Positions 17,489 through 26,837 of a stretch of 64,000 nt of DNA are shown in pieces (the first letter of the stretch is position 1; each line of letters opens with the position of its first letter). Source of the DNA: Lusitaniella coriacea LEGE 07157. GTDB lineage: Bacteria; Cyanobacteriota; Cyanobacteriia; Cyanobacteriales; Spirulinaceae. The notes under the pieces were generated by a model that was not told where the DNA came from, searched no databases, and saw only the letters and a program-made list of their open reading frames with translations. The translations under genes were made by a program, and so were the position numbers. Where the stretch lies: the NCBI RefSeq assembly GCF_015207425.1, contig NZ_JADEWZ010000019.1, positions 1 to 64,000 of the forward strand. Direction: 5' to 3'.

Positions 17489-18109
17489 GTGGACACAAGT
17501 GATATTGTCAAAGAGCGAGACTACACCCTAATCATCGATAAAAGCGGCAGTATGTCCTCGTCCGATCCCCTCACGGGAAAAACTCGCTGGGTTGCCGTAC
17601 AAGAATCTACCCTGGCATTGGCGAAAGAATGTGAAGAACTCGATCCCGACGGCATTACCGTTTACCTCTTTTCCGGTCGATACAAGCGCTACGATAACGT
17701 TACAGCCGATAAAGTCAGTCAAGTTTTTGCCGAACACGATCCGATGGGACGCACCGATCTCGCCAGCGTGCTTTACGATGCCCTAGAAAACTATTTTCAG
17801 CGCAAGGCGCTTGGAGAGGCAAAACTCAATGGCGAGACTATTATTGTGGTGACTGATGGGGAACCGGACGATCGCAAAGCGGTGATGCGCTTGATTATTG
17901 AAGCATCTCGGAAAATCGATCGCGACGAGGAATTAGGAATTTCCCTGGTTCAAGTGGGGAACGACAAACTCGCAACCCAATTTCTCATTGCTTTGGACGA
18001 TCGATTGGAGGAAGTGGGAGCTAAGTTTGATATCGTCAATACGGTCACGATTGAAGATATGGGAACGATGACCCTCACAGAGGTGTTGCTCAATGCTCTG
18101 ATTCGCTAG
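17489..18109 (+). CDS. VWA domain protein (TerY-like)
   Basis: A 206-residue, stand-alone von Willebrand A domain with GTG start at 17489 behind GCAGGAG. The metal-ion-dependent adhesion site is complete: DKSGSMSS at 17-24 (DxSxS), a Thr in GRTDLAS, and the Asp in IIVVTDGEPDD. There is no signal peptide or membrane helix, so it is cytosolic. Such proteins mediate Mg-dependent protein contacts and in bacteria often sit in Ter, MoxR or conflict systems. No MoxR ATPase is adjacent, so the partner is unknown. Confidence 0.75.
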   Translation: MDTSDIVKERDYTLIIDKSGSMSSSDPLTGKTRWVAVQESTLALAKECEELDPDGITVYLFSGRYKRYDNVTADKVSQVFAEHDPMGRTDLASVLYDALENYFQRKALGEAKLNGETIIVVTDGEPDDRKAVMRLIIEASRKIDRDEELGISLVQVGNDKLATQFLIALDDRLEEVGAKFDIVNTVTIEDMGTMTLTEVLLNALIR

Positions 18110-18399
18110 CAGGGGTCAACAGAAGTGGGAAAGAACCAATCCTCGATCTTTCTCATTTCTTTTGCAGTCGTACTTTAGGCATGACGAAGCTGCTTCCCCA
18201 AGATTTTATTGCATTTCCCTGTCTGTGGATTTGGGAACGCTCGACGGAGCAAAATGGGGCTTTAAACGCAGGTTTTTTGGTAAACTTGAGGAAAATGTTT
18301 GAGTCTGTTGGATCGAAAATGCAAGTTTGCTTTTCTCTTTAAATCTTTTAGCCTCAACGCTCAAATAAATTTTTTATCTCAATCAGGAGAACGAATATA

Positions 18400-18651
18400 A
18401 TGCCCCCTCGGTGGCCGCGACAACCCGATCGAAAAGACCCTGAATATCGCCGTCTGGACGATCGTATGAATTTTGCCGTACACGTCGCTGGCTTTGCGGC
18501 TTGTAATTCTAGTTTGTGGTTTTTTTACCAATTCACTCACGCTCATTGGCAGTGGGCAAAATGGGTGACGGGGATATGGGCAGTCTTCCTTTTCCTCCAC
18601 TTTATTTATATTGTCGCGATCGCGAACTATTCTCTGGAGCAAAATGGCTAA
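18400..18651 (+). CDS. 2TM domain protein
   Basis: An 83-residue protein with ATG 18400 behind CAGGAGA. A basic N-terminus (PPRWPRQPDRKDPEYRRLDDR) precedes two membrane helices (VHVAGFAACNSSLWFFYQF and WVTGIWAVFLFLHFIYIVAI). This is the 2TM family layout also seen fused to histidine kinases. It overlaps the start of the DUF3181 gene by 8 bp, so the two are cotranscribed and translationally coupled. The 290-bp spacer upstream holds only a 54-codon frame (ATG 18181) that I could not assign. Confidence 0.65.
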   Translation: MPPRWPRQPDRKDPEYRRLDDRMNFAVHVAGFAACNSSLWFFYQFTHAHWQWAKWVTGIWAVFLFLHFIYIVAIANYSLEQNG

Positions 18652-18952
18652 CTCAAATACCAGTGAAATCATTGAAGCACTAGCGGCTGAAATCGGAGAA
18701 AATATTTATATCGATGTGGCGAAATGGCATCTCTATCTCAATGATGCCCATCTGCACGTTGTCGTAGCCGAAAAAGTTTATCCGCTACTCGACAGCGATT
18801 CCCTCAATGAGGACGCTGTTACGCAAATCCTGCGAGAGATTCCGGTTAAATTAGGAGGCGGAAAAAAAGAAGTCCCCCTCGTTGAGCTTTTGCCAATGCA
18901 ATGCCAAATCGATTTAATGGATTTGCTAGAGCAGCAACAACAGAAAATGTAA
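18644..18952 (+). CDS. DUF3181 family protein
   Basis: A 102-residue protein from ATG 18644. A longer in-frame extension from 18611 would translate the 2TM gene in another frame. IIEALAAEIGENIYIDVAKWHLYLNDAHLHVVVAEKVYPLL is the signature of DUF3181, a small soluble family restricted to cyanobacteria with unknown function. It ends in a Gln-rich helix. It is coupled to the 2TM gene. Confidence 0.75.
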   Translation: MANSNTSEIIEALAAEIGENIYIDVAKWHLYLNDAHLHVVVAEKVYPLLDSDSLNEDAVTQILREIPVKLGGGKKEVPLVELLPMQCQIDLMDLLEQQQQKM

Positions 18953-19105
18953 CGAAATATGATATAATATCGCATAAATTTATCCCTCAACTCTAAAGCG
19001 TTGAGTCGAAACAAAAAATTGTGGGTTTGAATTCGGCGGAAACCATGACGGGAGATTGCAACAATACTCCGCTTTAGCCTACGTTGAGTTTGACAAACTA
19101 AACCT

Positions 19106-20368
19106 ATGAACAACAAAAAACATCTTGCACTGATCTCTGTACACGGCGATCCAGCAGTAGAAATTGGCAAGGAAGAAGCAGGCGGACAGAATGTGTACGT
19201 CCGAAAGGTGGGCGAAGCGCTTGCCGAACAGGGGTGGATCGTAGATATGTTTACTCGCGCTTCTGATGCCCAACAACCCAAAATTGTTGAACATAGATCC
19301 AATTGCCGAACCATACGCTTAACCGCAGGTCCCGAAGATTTTGTCCCTCGCCAAGAGATTTTCAGCTATCGAGAGGATTTCGTGCGCGAGTTTCTTGAGT
19401 TTCAGCGCGATCGCGAAATTGACTACGATCTCTGCCACACCAACTACTGGATCTCCGGTTGGGTGGGACTGCAATTCAAAGAAAAACTGTCGATCCCAAT
19501 GCTACATACCTATCACTCCCTAGGAGCGGTTAAGTACAAATCCATACAAGCGATCCCCATGATTGCTGCAACCCGCCTCGCCGTTGAGAAAGACTGTTTG
19601 GAGCAAGCCGATTGCATCGTTGCAACTAGCCCTCAAGAACGGGAACACATGGAGTCTCTGGTTTCCACCAAAGGAACGATTGATGTTATTCCTTGCGGAA
19701 CCGATATCAAACATTTCCGCGCGATCGGTCGCCAGGAAGCGAGAACTCGCTTGGGGATCGCACCCGACGCAAAGATGGTCTTTTATATCGGGCGTTTCGA
19801 TCGTCGCAAAGGCATTGAAACCTTAGTTCGCGCTGTCGGTCAGTCGCGATCTCGCAATGACGAGCGCTTACAGCTTATTATCGGTGGCGGTTCTCGTCCC
19901 GGTCGCAGCGATGGCATCGAGCGCGATCGCATTGAGGGAATTGTCAAAGAACTTGACCTCGAAGAGATTACAACCTTCCCCGGACGAATTAGCGACGAGG
20001 ATTTACCGTATTATTATGCGGCGGCTGATGCTTGCGTTGTTCCCAGTCACTACGAACCCTTTGGGTTAGTGGCAATTGAGGCAATGGCAAGCGGTACGCC
20101 CGCGATCGCGAGCGATGTGGGAGGATTGCAGTTCACCGTCGTCCACGAAGAAACAGGAATCCTCGCACCACCCAAAGATGTGGAAGCTTTCTCCGCCGGA
20201 ATCGACCGCATCCTCAGCGATCCCCAGTGGCAAAAGCAACTGGGTCAAAATGCGCGCAAGCGCGTAGAAGAGAAATTTAGCTGGAATGGGGTTGCCACTC
20301 AGTTGAGCGATTTATACCTCAAAACCCTAGCAGATTCCAAAGACGCAGTGAGTAAAGCAACCGCTTAA
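19106..20368 (+). CDS. family 4 (GT-B) glycosyltransferase, sucrose-phosphate-synthase-like
   Basis: A 420-residue, two-Rossmann GT-B enzyme. The N-terminal ISVHGDPAVEIGKEEAGGQNVYVRKVGEALA is the acceptor and donor loop seen in sucrose-phosphate synthase and related GT4 enzymes. CHTNYWISGWVG follows, then the hinge FYIGRFDRRKGIETLVRA, and the nucleotide-sugar E-x7-E motif EPFGLVAIEAMASGTPAIASDVGG. There is no membrane segment. The substrate cannot be fixed: sucrose synthesis or another alpha-glycosyl transfer are both possible. A clear terminator follows at 20395. Confidence 0.8.
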   Translation: MNNKKHLALISVHGDPAVEIGKEEAGGQNVYVRKVGEALAEQGWIVDMFTRASDAQQPKIVEHRSNCRTIRLTAGPEDFVPRQEIFSYREDFVREFLEFQRDREIDYDLCHTNYWISGWVGLQFKEKLSIPMLHTYHSLGAVKYKSIQAIPMIAATRLAVEKDCLEQADCIVATSPQEREHMESLVSTKGTIDVIPCGTDIKHFRAIGRQEARTRLGIAPDAKMVFYIGRFDRRKGIETLVRAVGQSRSRNDERLQLIIGGGSRPGRSDGIERDRIEGIVKELDLEEITTFPGRISDEDLPYYYAAADACVVPSHYEPFGLVAIEAMASGTPAIASDVGGLQFTVVHEETGILAPPKDVEAFSAGIDRILSDPQWQKQLGQNARKRVEEKFSWNGVATQLSDLYLKTLADSKDAVSKATA

Positions 20369-20394
20369 ACTCATCGCCTCCATAGAAGAATTGA

Positions 20395-20421
20395 GGGACG
20401 CATTAAATGCGTCCCTTTTTT
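20395..20421 (+). terminator. Rho-independent terminator after the GT4 glycosyltransferase
   Basis: A perfect 10-bp stem of GGGACGCATT and AATGCGTCCC (20395-20415), followed at once by TTTTTT. Confidence 0.9.
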
Positions 20422-20470
20422 GTGCCAATCGTATTCATTTTTTAGATTTGACAACTGGTTTATCGCGCTC

Positions 20471-20839
20471 CTAATGAGAAGCACCAACAGGATGGGAACC
20501 CTCCTTTCCGTTGCCCCACAACTCATCGTCGGGAGCCAGATGATATTTCACCAAATTAGCTAACTCTTGGAGTTGGCTAATTGCCTCTGCACCTTCTAAT
20601 TTCATCAGTTCGCGGTCGTCTCGCATTTCAGTCCAAGTGATCCCGTAATCCGATACTAAAAATCGAATGAGGTGATCTTCCCCCAAACTGACCATAAACG
20701 ATGCGCTGTTCATTCGATCCCCGCAGGTATAGCAGGAAGCCAAATAGCCTCGATTTTCCAAGACAGTTGCTAGGGCTTGGAGATTCATTACCAAGTCTTT
20801 AACGAACTGACGGTGTTGCTGTGCAAGTCTTAGAAACAC
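20471..20839 (-). CDS. DUF1815 family protein
   Basis: A 122-residue protein. MFLRLAQQHRQFVKDLVMNLQALATVLENRGYLASCYTCGD and SFMVSLGEDHLIRFLVSDYGITWTEMRDDRELMKLEGAEAI are characteristic of DUF1815, a soluble cyanobacterial family of unknown function. It carries a CYTC pair but no wider metal site. The start is ATG 20839. It is convergent with the glycosyltransferase. Confidence 0.8.
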   Translation of the reverse strand: MFLRLAQQHRQFVKDLVMNLQALATVLENRGYLASCYTCGDRMNSASFMVSLGEDHLIRFLVSDYGITWTEMRDDRELMKLEGAEAISQLQELANLVKYHLAPDDELWGNGKEGSHPVGASH

Positions 20840-21377
20840 GTTGAATGTCCTCCAAACACCATTGTTTATTGTAGACCGTTTAAGACTTTTTTAACGATCT
20901 TCTCTGAAGAGCCAATGTCATTCGGTCTATTTAAAACCGTTTTGGGTCTACAAAGGGTTTGTAATGAGCTTTTTCATACCTTAGCTCTACAAACGCGCGA
21001 TCGCCATCTCCGGAGAGAATCGATCGCGGAATCTTTAATTTTCTTAGCCCTGTTGAGTCTAGCCTTTCAAGTTAATTGGGAATTCTCTGATTTGTCAAAG
21101 GCGAAGGTGATGCGCTATATCGCGATTCTACGCTTTTTTGAGGGGATTTTAGAGTTCTGCACGCAATTTTTAGCTAAAGAGGGCATATACTCTTATCCCT
21201 AAAAAACAAATTTAAGGCAAAATCAAAAATTAAATAATTCGAGAAAAGCCCTTCTGTGCAAAGGTTTGAATTAAAAATATCTTCTGTATTTTGAAAATTA
21301 AGTGTTTACACCTCTTTTCATTAGTTTACAAAATTTAATAAACTAAAAGTGGCATTAAGCATTTATTCCTATTGCTC
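20840..21377. other. 538-bp spacer upstream of ndhD
   Basis: A plus-strand frame at 20915-21202 could encode 95 residues with a weak hydrophobic patch, but it matches nothing I know and lacks a convincing ribosome-binding site, so it is not called. The A+T-rich stretch 21190-21370 probably carries the ndhD promoter and leader. No clear -35/-10 pair could be chosen. Confidence 0.5.
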
Positions 21378-22988
21378 ATGTTCGCGACTCAATTTCCTTG
21401 GCTTACAACAATCATTCTCCTGCCCCTCTTGGCAGCCTTTCTTATCCCCGTCATTCCTGATAAAGAAGGAAAAACCGTCCGATGGTACGCTCTCGGAGTT
21501 GGTTTAACAACCTTCGTCCTAACCATTTATGCCTTCTGGTCTAACTACGACTTAAGCAACAGTCAATTTCAACTCAGCGAAACCTATCCTTGGCTGCCAC
21601 AACTCGGAGTAAGCTGGGCCCTAGCCGTCGATGGCTTATCCATGCCCTTAATCGTCCTCTCCGGTTTGGTCACCACCCTCGCCCTTCTCGCCGCCTGGAA
21701 AGTCGAACGCAAACCCAAACTGTTCTATTTCTTAGTCCTAGTTCTTTACAGCGCTCAAATCGGCGTATTCGCCGCCCAAGACCTGCTTCTCTTCTTCCTA
21801 TTGTGGGAACTCGAACTCGTCCCCGTCTATCTGCTCATCTCCATCTGGGGAGGCAAAAAGCGCCTTTACGCTGCAACTAAATTTATTCTCTATACTGCAA
21901 TTGGTTCAATATTTATCCTCGTGTCCGCCTTAGCAATGGCATTTTATGGAGACACGCTGACTTTTAATATGACCGAATTGGGGATGAAAAATTATCCCCT
22001 ATCCCTAGAACTCCTCGCCTACGCCGGATTTTTAATCGCCTTCGCCGTTAAACTTCCCATTTTCCCCCTCCATACTTGGCTTCCCGATGCCCACGGTGAA
22101 GCATCTGCTCCTATTTCCATGATTTTGGCAGGCGTACTTCTCAAAATGGGCGGCTACGGGCTAATTCGCATGAACATCGAAATGCTTCCCGAAGCGCACA
22201 TCAGATTTGCTCCCCTACTTGTGATTCTGGGAGTCATCAACATCATCTACGGAGCCTTTACCGCCTTTGCTCAAGTCAACCTCAAACGCCGCCTAGCTTA
22301 TTCTTCCATTTCCCACATGGGATTTGTCCTCATCGGTATCGCATCTTTTAGCGAATTGGGACTCAACGGCGCAGTTCTGCAAATGTTATCCCACGGTTTA
22401 ATCGCTGCGGCACTCTTCTTCCTCTCCGGCGCAGCCTACGAACGCACGCACACCCTAATGATGGACGAAATGGGTGGCATGGCTCAACAAATGCCCAAAA
22501 TTTTCGCGCTGTTCACCGCAGGCTCAATGGCATCCCTCGCCCTTCCTGGAATGAGCGGTTTTGTTAGCGAAATCACCATTTTCTTGGGAATTGCCGACAG
22601 CGATGTTTACAGCAATAGTTTCAAAATCGCTGTCGTCCTGCTTGCAGCAGTAGGATTAGTTTTAACCCCCATTTATCTCCTCTCCATGCTGCGCGAGGTC
22701 TTCTACGGTAAAAACCCAGCAACATTAAAGCTCGAAGACTATTTCAGTGATGCCAATCCTCGCGAAATCTTTATTACTGCTTGCTTGCTCGTTCCCATCA
22801 TTGGAATTGGTTTGTATCCCAAATTGGCAACCCATACTTACGATGTGAAAACAGTAGAAGTGGCGGTTAAGGCGCGGGAAGCGATACCTGTTTTGGCGGA
22901 ACGCTACGATTCGATTAAGCCGAAGGGAATAACCTCTATTGCCTCTTCGGCTCTTGTTGCACCGCAATTACCGATTTCTTCGCGATAA
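21378..22988 (+). CDS. ndhD: NAD(P)H-quinone oxidoreductase subunit 4 (NdhD)
   Basis: A 536-residue polytopic membrane protein from ATG 21378 (TTG 21372 would add two residues). It is homologous to NuoM/Mrp antiporter-type subunits with about 14 helices. Key features are the Glu in [23 protein letters not shown], the broken-helix Lys segment [31 protein letters not shown], and [12 protein letters not shown]. In cyanobacterial NDH-1 it forms part of the proton-pumping membrane arm, used in respiration, cyclic electron flow and, in some paralogues, CO2 uptake. It stands alone here without ndhF or cupA, so which NdhD paralogue it is cannot be decided. Confidence 0.95.
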   Translation: MFATQFPWLTTIILLPLLAAFLIPVIPDKEGKTVRWYALGVGLTTFVLTIYAFWSNYDLSNSQFQLSETYPWLPQLGVSWALAVDGLSMPLIVLSGLVTTLALLAAWKVERKPKLFYFLVLVLYSAQIGVFAAQDLLLFFLLWELELVPVYLLISIWGGKKRLYAATKFILYTAIGSIFILVSALAMAFYGDTLTFNMTELGMKNYPLSLELLAYAGFLIAFAVKLPIFPLHTWLPDAHGEASAPISMILAGVLLKMGGYGLIRMNIEMLPEAHIRFAPLLVILGVINIIYGAFTAFAQVNLKRRLAYSSISHMGFVLIGIASFSELGLNGAVLQMLSHGLIAAALFFLSGAAYERTHTLMMDEMGGMAQQMPKIFALFTAGSMASLALPGMSGFVSEITIFLGIADSDVYSNSFKIAVVLLAAVGLVLTPIYLLSMLREVFYGKNPATLKLEDYFSDANPREIFITACLLVPIIGIGLYPKLATHTYDVKTVEVAVKAREAIPVLAERYDSIKPKGITSIASSALVAPQLPISSR

Positions 22989-23009
22989 GTTCAAAATTCT
23001 CTCAATCCT

Positions 23010-23049
23010 AATCCGCTCCTTCCATTCCACGGTGGGGGCGGATTTTCTC
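23010..23049. terminator. bidirectional terminator between ndhD and the EamA gene
   Basis: AATCCGCTCC at 23010-23019 pairs with GGGGCGGATT at 23035-23044 (7 bp plus a broken base) and is followed by TTCTC. It separates two convergent genes. Confidence 0.6.
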
Positions 23050-23911
23050 AACTGTTTTTCGTTGCAACAACTTGAATGATTCCACCTGCAAAAACAATCG
23101 CGCATCCAATAAATTGAAGCAACGTCAAACTTTCGGAATAGAGAAAGAATCCAATTAAAGATGCGATTAATGGCTCAATGTAAGAAATCGTGCCGTACTC
23201 AACCGTTTTCAGGTATTTTACGGCTGATATTACAAGGGAAATAGCCAGAAATCCTTGAAAAAATCCTACGGCAATTAGCCAGCCAATATCTTTGGTCGTT
23301 AAACTGAAAAATGATGCGTCGAGAAATGGCAACATCGCGATCGCGCCAAATATGAGCTGATAAAATGAACGAGTCAGTACGGGGATGCTTTCTGGGATTT
23401 TACGATTCAATACGATGTATAGGGCATAACACATCGCAGCGCCAATTCCCCATAAATAACCTTGAGATTCATCGATATTGAGAGAGAATTTGAATTCTAG
23501 GAGAAAGGAAAATCCTAAAAATGCGAGGCAAAGCAAACCCCCATTCAAAATTGTCAATTTTTCTTTTAAGATAACGGCGGCGATTCCTACTGCCATTAAG
23601 GGACCGAGGTAAAGTAAAAAGACAGCATTGGCGAGAGAAATATTGCTAACTGCATTGATGTAGCATAAGACGATCGCGGACATTAAAATTCCCGTCGGCA
23701 ATAGAAACCATGAAAACCCTGTGGCTCTGATATTTTTGATATCTTTCTTGAGGATTAAAAATATAACTAAAAAGACTAACCCCAAGCCAAGTCTTGCGAA
23801 GGTAATAATATATCCCGTTGCTGATATATTCCTTACAAATATTCCGATTGGCGCTAAGAGCATTGCGGATGTAATTGCAGCAGTATAGCCAAGTTTTTTG
23901 GTGTTTTCCAT
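23048..23911 (-). CDS. EamA (DMT superfamily) transporter
   Basis: A 287-residue protein with ten predicted helices in two EamA halves of about 140 residues. Visible family cues are YTAAITSAMLLAPIGIFVRNIS at the start, SLANAVFLLYLGPLMAVGIAAVILKEKLT (end of the first half) and EYGTISYIEPLIASLIGFFLYSESLTLLQFIGCAIVFAGGIIQV (end of the second). This predicts an inner-membrane metabolite or amino-acid exporter. The substrate is unknown. It is convergent with ndhD. Confidence 0.8.
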   Translation of the reverse strand: MENTKKLGYTAAITSAMLLAPIGIFVRNISATGYIITFARLGLGLVFLVIFLILKKDIKNIRATGFSWFLLPTGILMSAIVLCYINAVSNISLANAVFLLYLGPLMAVGIAAVILKEKLTILNGGLLCLAFLGFSFLLEFKFSLNIDESQGYLWGIGAAMCYALYIVLNRKIPESIPVLTRSFYQLIFGAIAMLPFLDASFFSLTTKDIGWLIAVGFFQGFLAISLVISAVKYLKTVEYGTISYIEPLIASLIGFFLYSESLTLLQFIGCAIVFAGGIIQVVATKNS

Positions 23912-24104
23912 TGCGATGCTTTACCTCACGGAAGCGAAAATTGCTATTAGCGATCGAAACTCTCGCTTCTACAATGCCTTGAAAACTTGAATGGGTCAAC
24001 CGTGTAATAGAGTGTAGCTGGGAAATTCGACCGCGCACAAAGCATCTTCATTTAAAATGAATGTTGCTCGATCCAATACATCATTATGATTTTTGGGGGA
24101 AATA

Positions 24105-24488
24105 GTGATTTATCAAGGAAGTTGTCATTGCGGCGCTATTACTTTTGAAGTTGAAGCACCCGAACATCTTGAAGTAGATGAATGCAACTGCTCCATTTGT
24201 TCTAAGTCTGGGTATTTGCACCTTATCGTACCTAAAAATAAATTCAAATTACTATCGGGTGAAGATAACTTAGCAACCTATACATTTCAAACTGGTGTTG
24301 CGAAACATAAATTTTGTAAAACTTGTGGGATTAAGTCTTTTTACATTCCCCGATCTAATCCAGATGGGGTTGATGTGAATGTACGGTGTTTAGAGACTCT
24401 TCCTAAGTCCATGAAAATTGAGCAATTTGATGGCATCAACTGGGAAGAAAATGCCCACAAAGTTGCCCATAAAAGCAAAGAAATATAG
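24105..24488 (+). CDS. GFA family (CENP-V/glutathione-dependent formaldehyde-activating-like) zinc protein
   Basis: About 127 residues from GTG 24105, 5 nt after GGGGGA; TTG 24093 is possible but would include the ribosome-binding site. The zinc-binding Cys pattern of the GFA fold is complete: GSCHCGAITFEVEAP, CNCSICSKSGYLHLIV and HKFCKTCGIKSFYIPRSNPDGVDVNVRCL. Members bind two zinc ions and some add glutathione to formaldehyde. The in vivo substrate of most members, including this one, is not known. The ADP-ribosylglycohydrolase remnant starts 14 bp downstream. Confidence 0.8.
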   Translation: MIYQGSCHCGAITFEVEAPEHLEVDECNCSICSKSGYLHLIVPKNKFKLLSGEDNLATYTFQTGVAKHKFCKTCGIKSFYIPRSNPDGVDVNVRCLETLPKSMKIEQFDGINWEENAHKVAHKSKEI

Positions 24489-24502
24489 CCCAACTTCCAA
24501 TC

Positions 24503-25580
24503 ATGCTTAAAGCTGAGTCTATTGTGGGTTGTCTCCTGGGGACGGCGGTGGGAGATGCGATGGGACTTCCTTTTGAAGGATTGTCTTCTGGGAGAATTTA
24601 TCGGATGACCGCGCGGCGAATCGAGCGATATCGCTTGTTACCGGGAAAAGGCATGGTGTCTGACGATACGGAGCAAACTTGCATGGTGGCTCAAGCCTTG
24701 ATTGTATCGGGGGGAGAGGATAAAAAGTTTACGCGCGCGATCGCGTTGGTGGTTTTTGGCTTTGCCCGCAGGGGTGGGAAAGGCGACACTGCAAGCCTGC
24801 ATCAAGTTGTGGTTGGGATTTTCTCCCCAGCATAGCGGCGTATTTTCTGCGGGGAATGGGGCAGCAATGAGAAGTAGTATTATTGGCGTATGCTATGGGT
24901 ACGATCTCCCCAAACTGCGCTTATTAATAAAACGCTGTACCCAACTCACTCATCGCGATCCGAAAGCGGAATGGGCTGCTCTCGCTATTGCCCTCGCAGC
25001 ATACTTTTCAGCTTGTACCCCTTCCGTTGAACCTGAAGCGTATCAGCAAGCGCTACAAGACGCTTTGGAACCCGAAGCCGAAGAATTCCTCACGTTAATC
25101 GCTGGAGCTTGCAACAGTGCCTCAAAGGGCGAATCTGGAGAAGTTTTCGCGGCGAGTTTAGGACAGCAAAAGGGGGTCAGTGGCTATGTTTATCGCACGG
25201 TTCCGGTCGTCGTTCAAGTGTGGTTAAGATACCAAGAGGATTATCCTGGCGCGATCTCGAAGAGCCGCATCGAAGATGCGATCGCGGAAATCATTCTACT
25301 CGGTGGCGATACAGATACCACAGCAGCGATTCTGGGGGGAATCATTGGTGCATCCGTTGGCAAAGAAGGGATTCCTTCTACGTGGTTAGAGAATTTGTGG
25401 GAATTTCCCAGAACGGTTCGCTGGATGGAACGGTTGGGAATGCGACTCGCAGAAGTGACGAAAACTGGGGTTCCGCAACCCGCTTTACCCTTCCCCATTT
25501 ACGGAATATTACCGCGCAATCTTTTCTTTTTATTCGTTGTGCTGTGCCACGGTTTTCGCCGCTTGTTTCCACCCTATTGA
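24503..25580 (+). pseudogene. ADP-ribosylglycohydrolase family gene with a frameshift
   Basis: Two overlapping frames reconstruct one protein. The first (ATG 24503) gives the family N-terminus VGCLLGTAVGDAMGLPFEGLS and the metal-binding MVSDDTEQTCM. The second, from about 24750, continues with ALPAGVGKATLQACIKLWLGFSPQHSGVFSAGNGAAMRS and ends with the second metal motif LLGGDTDTTAAILGGIIGA. In the joined reading the first frame is good through FTRAIA and the second resumes at RWWFLALPAG. The shift therefore lies at or just after the HIP1 site GCGATCGCG at 24739-24747, consistent with loss of one base. Everything else is intact, so this is a recent inactivation, programmed slippage (no slippery heptamer seen) or a sequencing error. 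The enzyme would remove ADP-ribose from proteins or small molecules. Confidence 0.75.
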
Positions 25581-25640
25581 TTGCAGAGATAGTTCCTTCG
25601 AAGGTATGTAGCAGCCTGACGCTGTTCTCTATATTTTAAA

Positions 25641-25684
25641 CTTTACACAAACTTCATTAGAACTTCATCAAAACTTTATAGAAT
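25641..25684 (+). promoter_or_regulatory. array of four 11-bp direct repeats, Pho-box-like
   Basis: Four consecutive 11-mers begin at 25641, 25652, 25663 and 25674. Each starts CTT(T/C)A and ends A/T-rich (for example CTTCATTAGAA). An 11-bp period of about 7-8 conserved bases plus a 3-4 bp A-rich spacer is the design of PhoB/SphR Pho boxes. It lies about 160 bp upstream of the small secreted protein gene at 25842. Regulation by phosphate is inferred from this pattern alone. Confidence 0.5.
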
Positions 25685-25841
25685 TTAGCCTACCTTTACG
25701 AGATTTTCACGACAAATGAGAGGGCTGTTACGTATATTTATCCTATAGGCGATCGCGCGATTGAGTCAGTTCTGAATAGTTTCAGTACGATCCCCAGAAC
25801 GAATCCGTCGAACGCTGTCGATCATAACGTTATCAAAAAAA

Positions 25842-26051
25842 ATGTTTCAGTTCCCGATCCCACAAAAATACGCACTACTTCCCGTAACCCTTGTTCTCAG
25901 TACGTTTGGCACCCTACACTTGGGGTTGTCTGAGGTACAAGCCATTCCAAGAGTTGACAAACAACACACGGTTGCAATCGAAGGCGCAGTGCTAAATCAA
26001 CAGGATGATGCGTCAACGCAATCTCGTAGAGGACAAGGACGACGGATTTGA
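25842..26051 (+). CDS. small secreted protein (69 aa)
   Basis: ATG 25842. A hydrophobic segment (YALLPVTLVLSTFGTLHLGLSEVQA) with an alanine before a likely signal-peptidase site (VQAIP) makes it a probable exported protein. The mature part is about 40 residues, polar and ending Arg-rich (STQSRRGQGRRI). I recognise no family. Its position downstream of the Pho-box-like array is the only functional hint. Confidence 0.45.
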   Translation: MFQFPIPQKYALLPVTLVLSTFGTLHLGLSEVQAIPRVDKQHTVAIEGAVLNQQDDASTQSRRGQGRRI

Positions 26052-26072
26052 GTCAGCACGTTATTCGCAACT

Positions 26073-26177
26073 ATATATAGCGTTTCTCAGTTTGGTGAGG
26101 TGAGGTATAAAGCTTAAAGCTTGAGGCAATAAGCAGTGAAATACGTACCTTGCACGAGCGAGAATTGCTGTATATAT
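26073..26177. repeat. MITE-like element with TATATAGCGTTTCTC end, copy 1
   Basis: The left end TATATAGCGTTTCTC is followed by AGTTTGG; the right end GAGAATTGCTGTATATA is its imperfect inverted repeat. It is about 105 bp and non-coding. A relative with the same left end lies at 41721-41875. Confidence 0.55.
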
Positions 26178-26192
26178 GAAAAAGAAGAGTTG

Positions 26193-26585
26193 TTATTCAT
26201 TCAAAATAATAGCTTCCACTTCAATTTCAATTAACATTTCTGGGTCAATTAAACGACTCACCTCTACCATTGTCGCCGCAGGACGAATCTCGCGGAAAAA
26301 TTCGCCGTGTGCTTGACCGATTTTCTCCCAATTCTCGATATTTGTAACGTACATCCGCGATCGCGTAACATCATTTAAACTCGCACCCGCTTGTCGCAGT
26401 GCAGCTTCAATATTTTTAAGTGCTTGAAGGGTTTGCAGATAAGGATCGCCAATTCCCACAATTTTTCCGTCTGCATCGATTGCCGTCGTTCCCGCCACAT
26501 AAACCGCATTACCCACGCGAACGGCTCTAGAATAGCCAACAATCGCTTCCCACGGCGCGCCACTGGAAATATTTTGTCGCTTCAT
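26193..26585 (-). CDS. RidA family protein (enamine/imine deaminase-like)
   Basis: A 130-residue protein with the YjgF/YER057c/UK114 pattern: [60 protein letters not shown] and [27 protein letters not shown]. The Arg in SRMYV and the terminal Glu correspond to family active-site positions. Members form trimers that hydrolyse reactive 2-aminoacrylate and related imines. Several subfamilies lack that activity, and this one (RRLIDPE-type) belongs to the less characterised group. It is monocistronic. Confidence 0.85.
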   Translation of the reverse strand: MKRQNISSGAPWEAIVGYSRAVRVGNAVYVAGTTAIDADGKIVGIGDPYLQTLQALKNIEAALRQAGASLNDVTRSRMYVTNIENWEKIGQAHGEFFREIRPAATMVEVSRLIDPEMLIEIEVEAIILNE

Positions 26586-26623
26586 TGCGTTATTCCTAAA
26601 GTCAAGATTAAATGCTTGTGTGG

Positions 26624-26686
26624 GGTGGGTAATGCCGCAATTTGATAGATATCGACCTATTAACTTCTATATTCGCCGTAAACCTC
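26624..26686. repeat. MITE-like element, copy C
   Basis: It starts GGTGGGTAA and ends TTCGCCGTAAACCTC. With its preceding G it shares the 20-nt start GGGTGGGTAATGCCGCAATT with the copy at 6310-6373. Confidence 0.65.
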
Positions 26687-26769
26687 TAAAAAAACCAGTT
26701 TGGGGGAATCTTCTGGGATAAGGAGCATCGTCGTTAGGGGTTTGCAGTTAAATAATGTCCCAATCGTAG

Positions 26770-26799
26770 GATGTGTTAGGCGATAGCCGCAGGTGCATC
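26770..26799. repeat. REP-type imperfect palindrome
   Basis: GATG and CATC ends enclose TTAGGCGATAGCCG (an inner GGC-GATA-GCC hairpin), a form common in cyanobacterial spacers. It lies 39 bp before the oxidoreductase start. Confidence 0.5.
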
Positions 26800-26837
26800 G
26801 CTGGTATCTTATTTTTACGCAAGTCCCTTAGTAAACT

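Noticed and set aside
18181-18342. 54-codon frame before the 2TM gene
   Set aside because: No homology seen and no clear ribosome-binding site. Kept only as a mention.
20915-21202. 95-residue frame upstream of ndhD
   Set aside because: No family resemblance, no good ribosome-binding site and low-complexity hydrophobic bias; treated as spacer.
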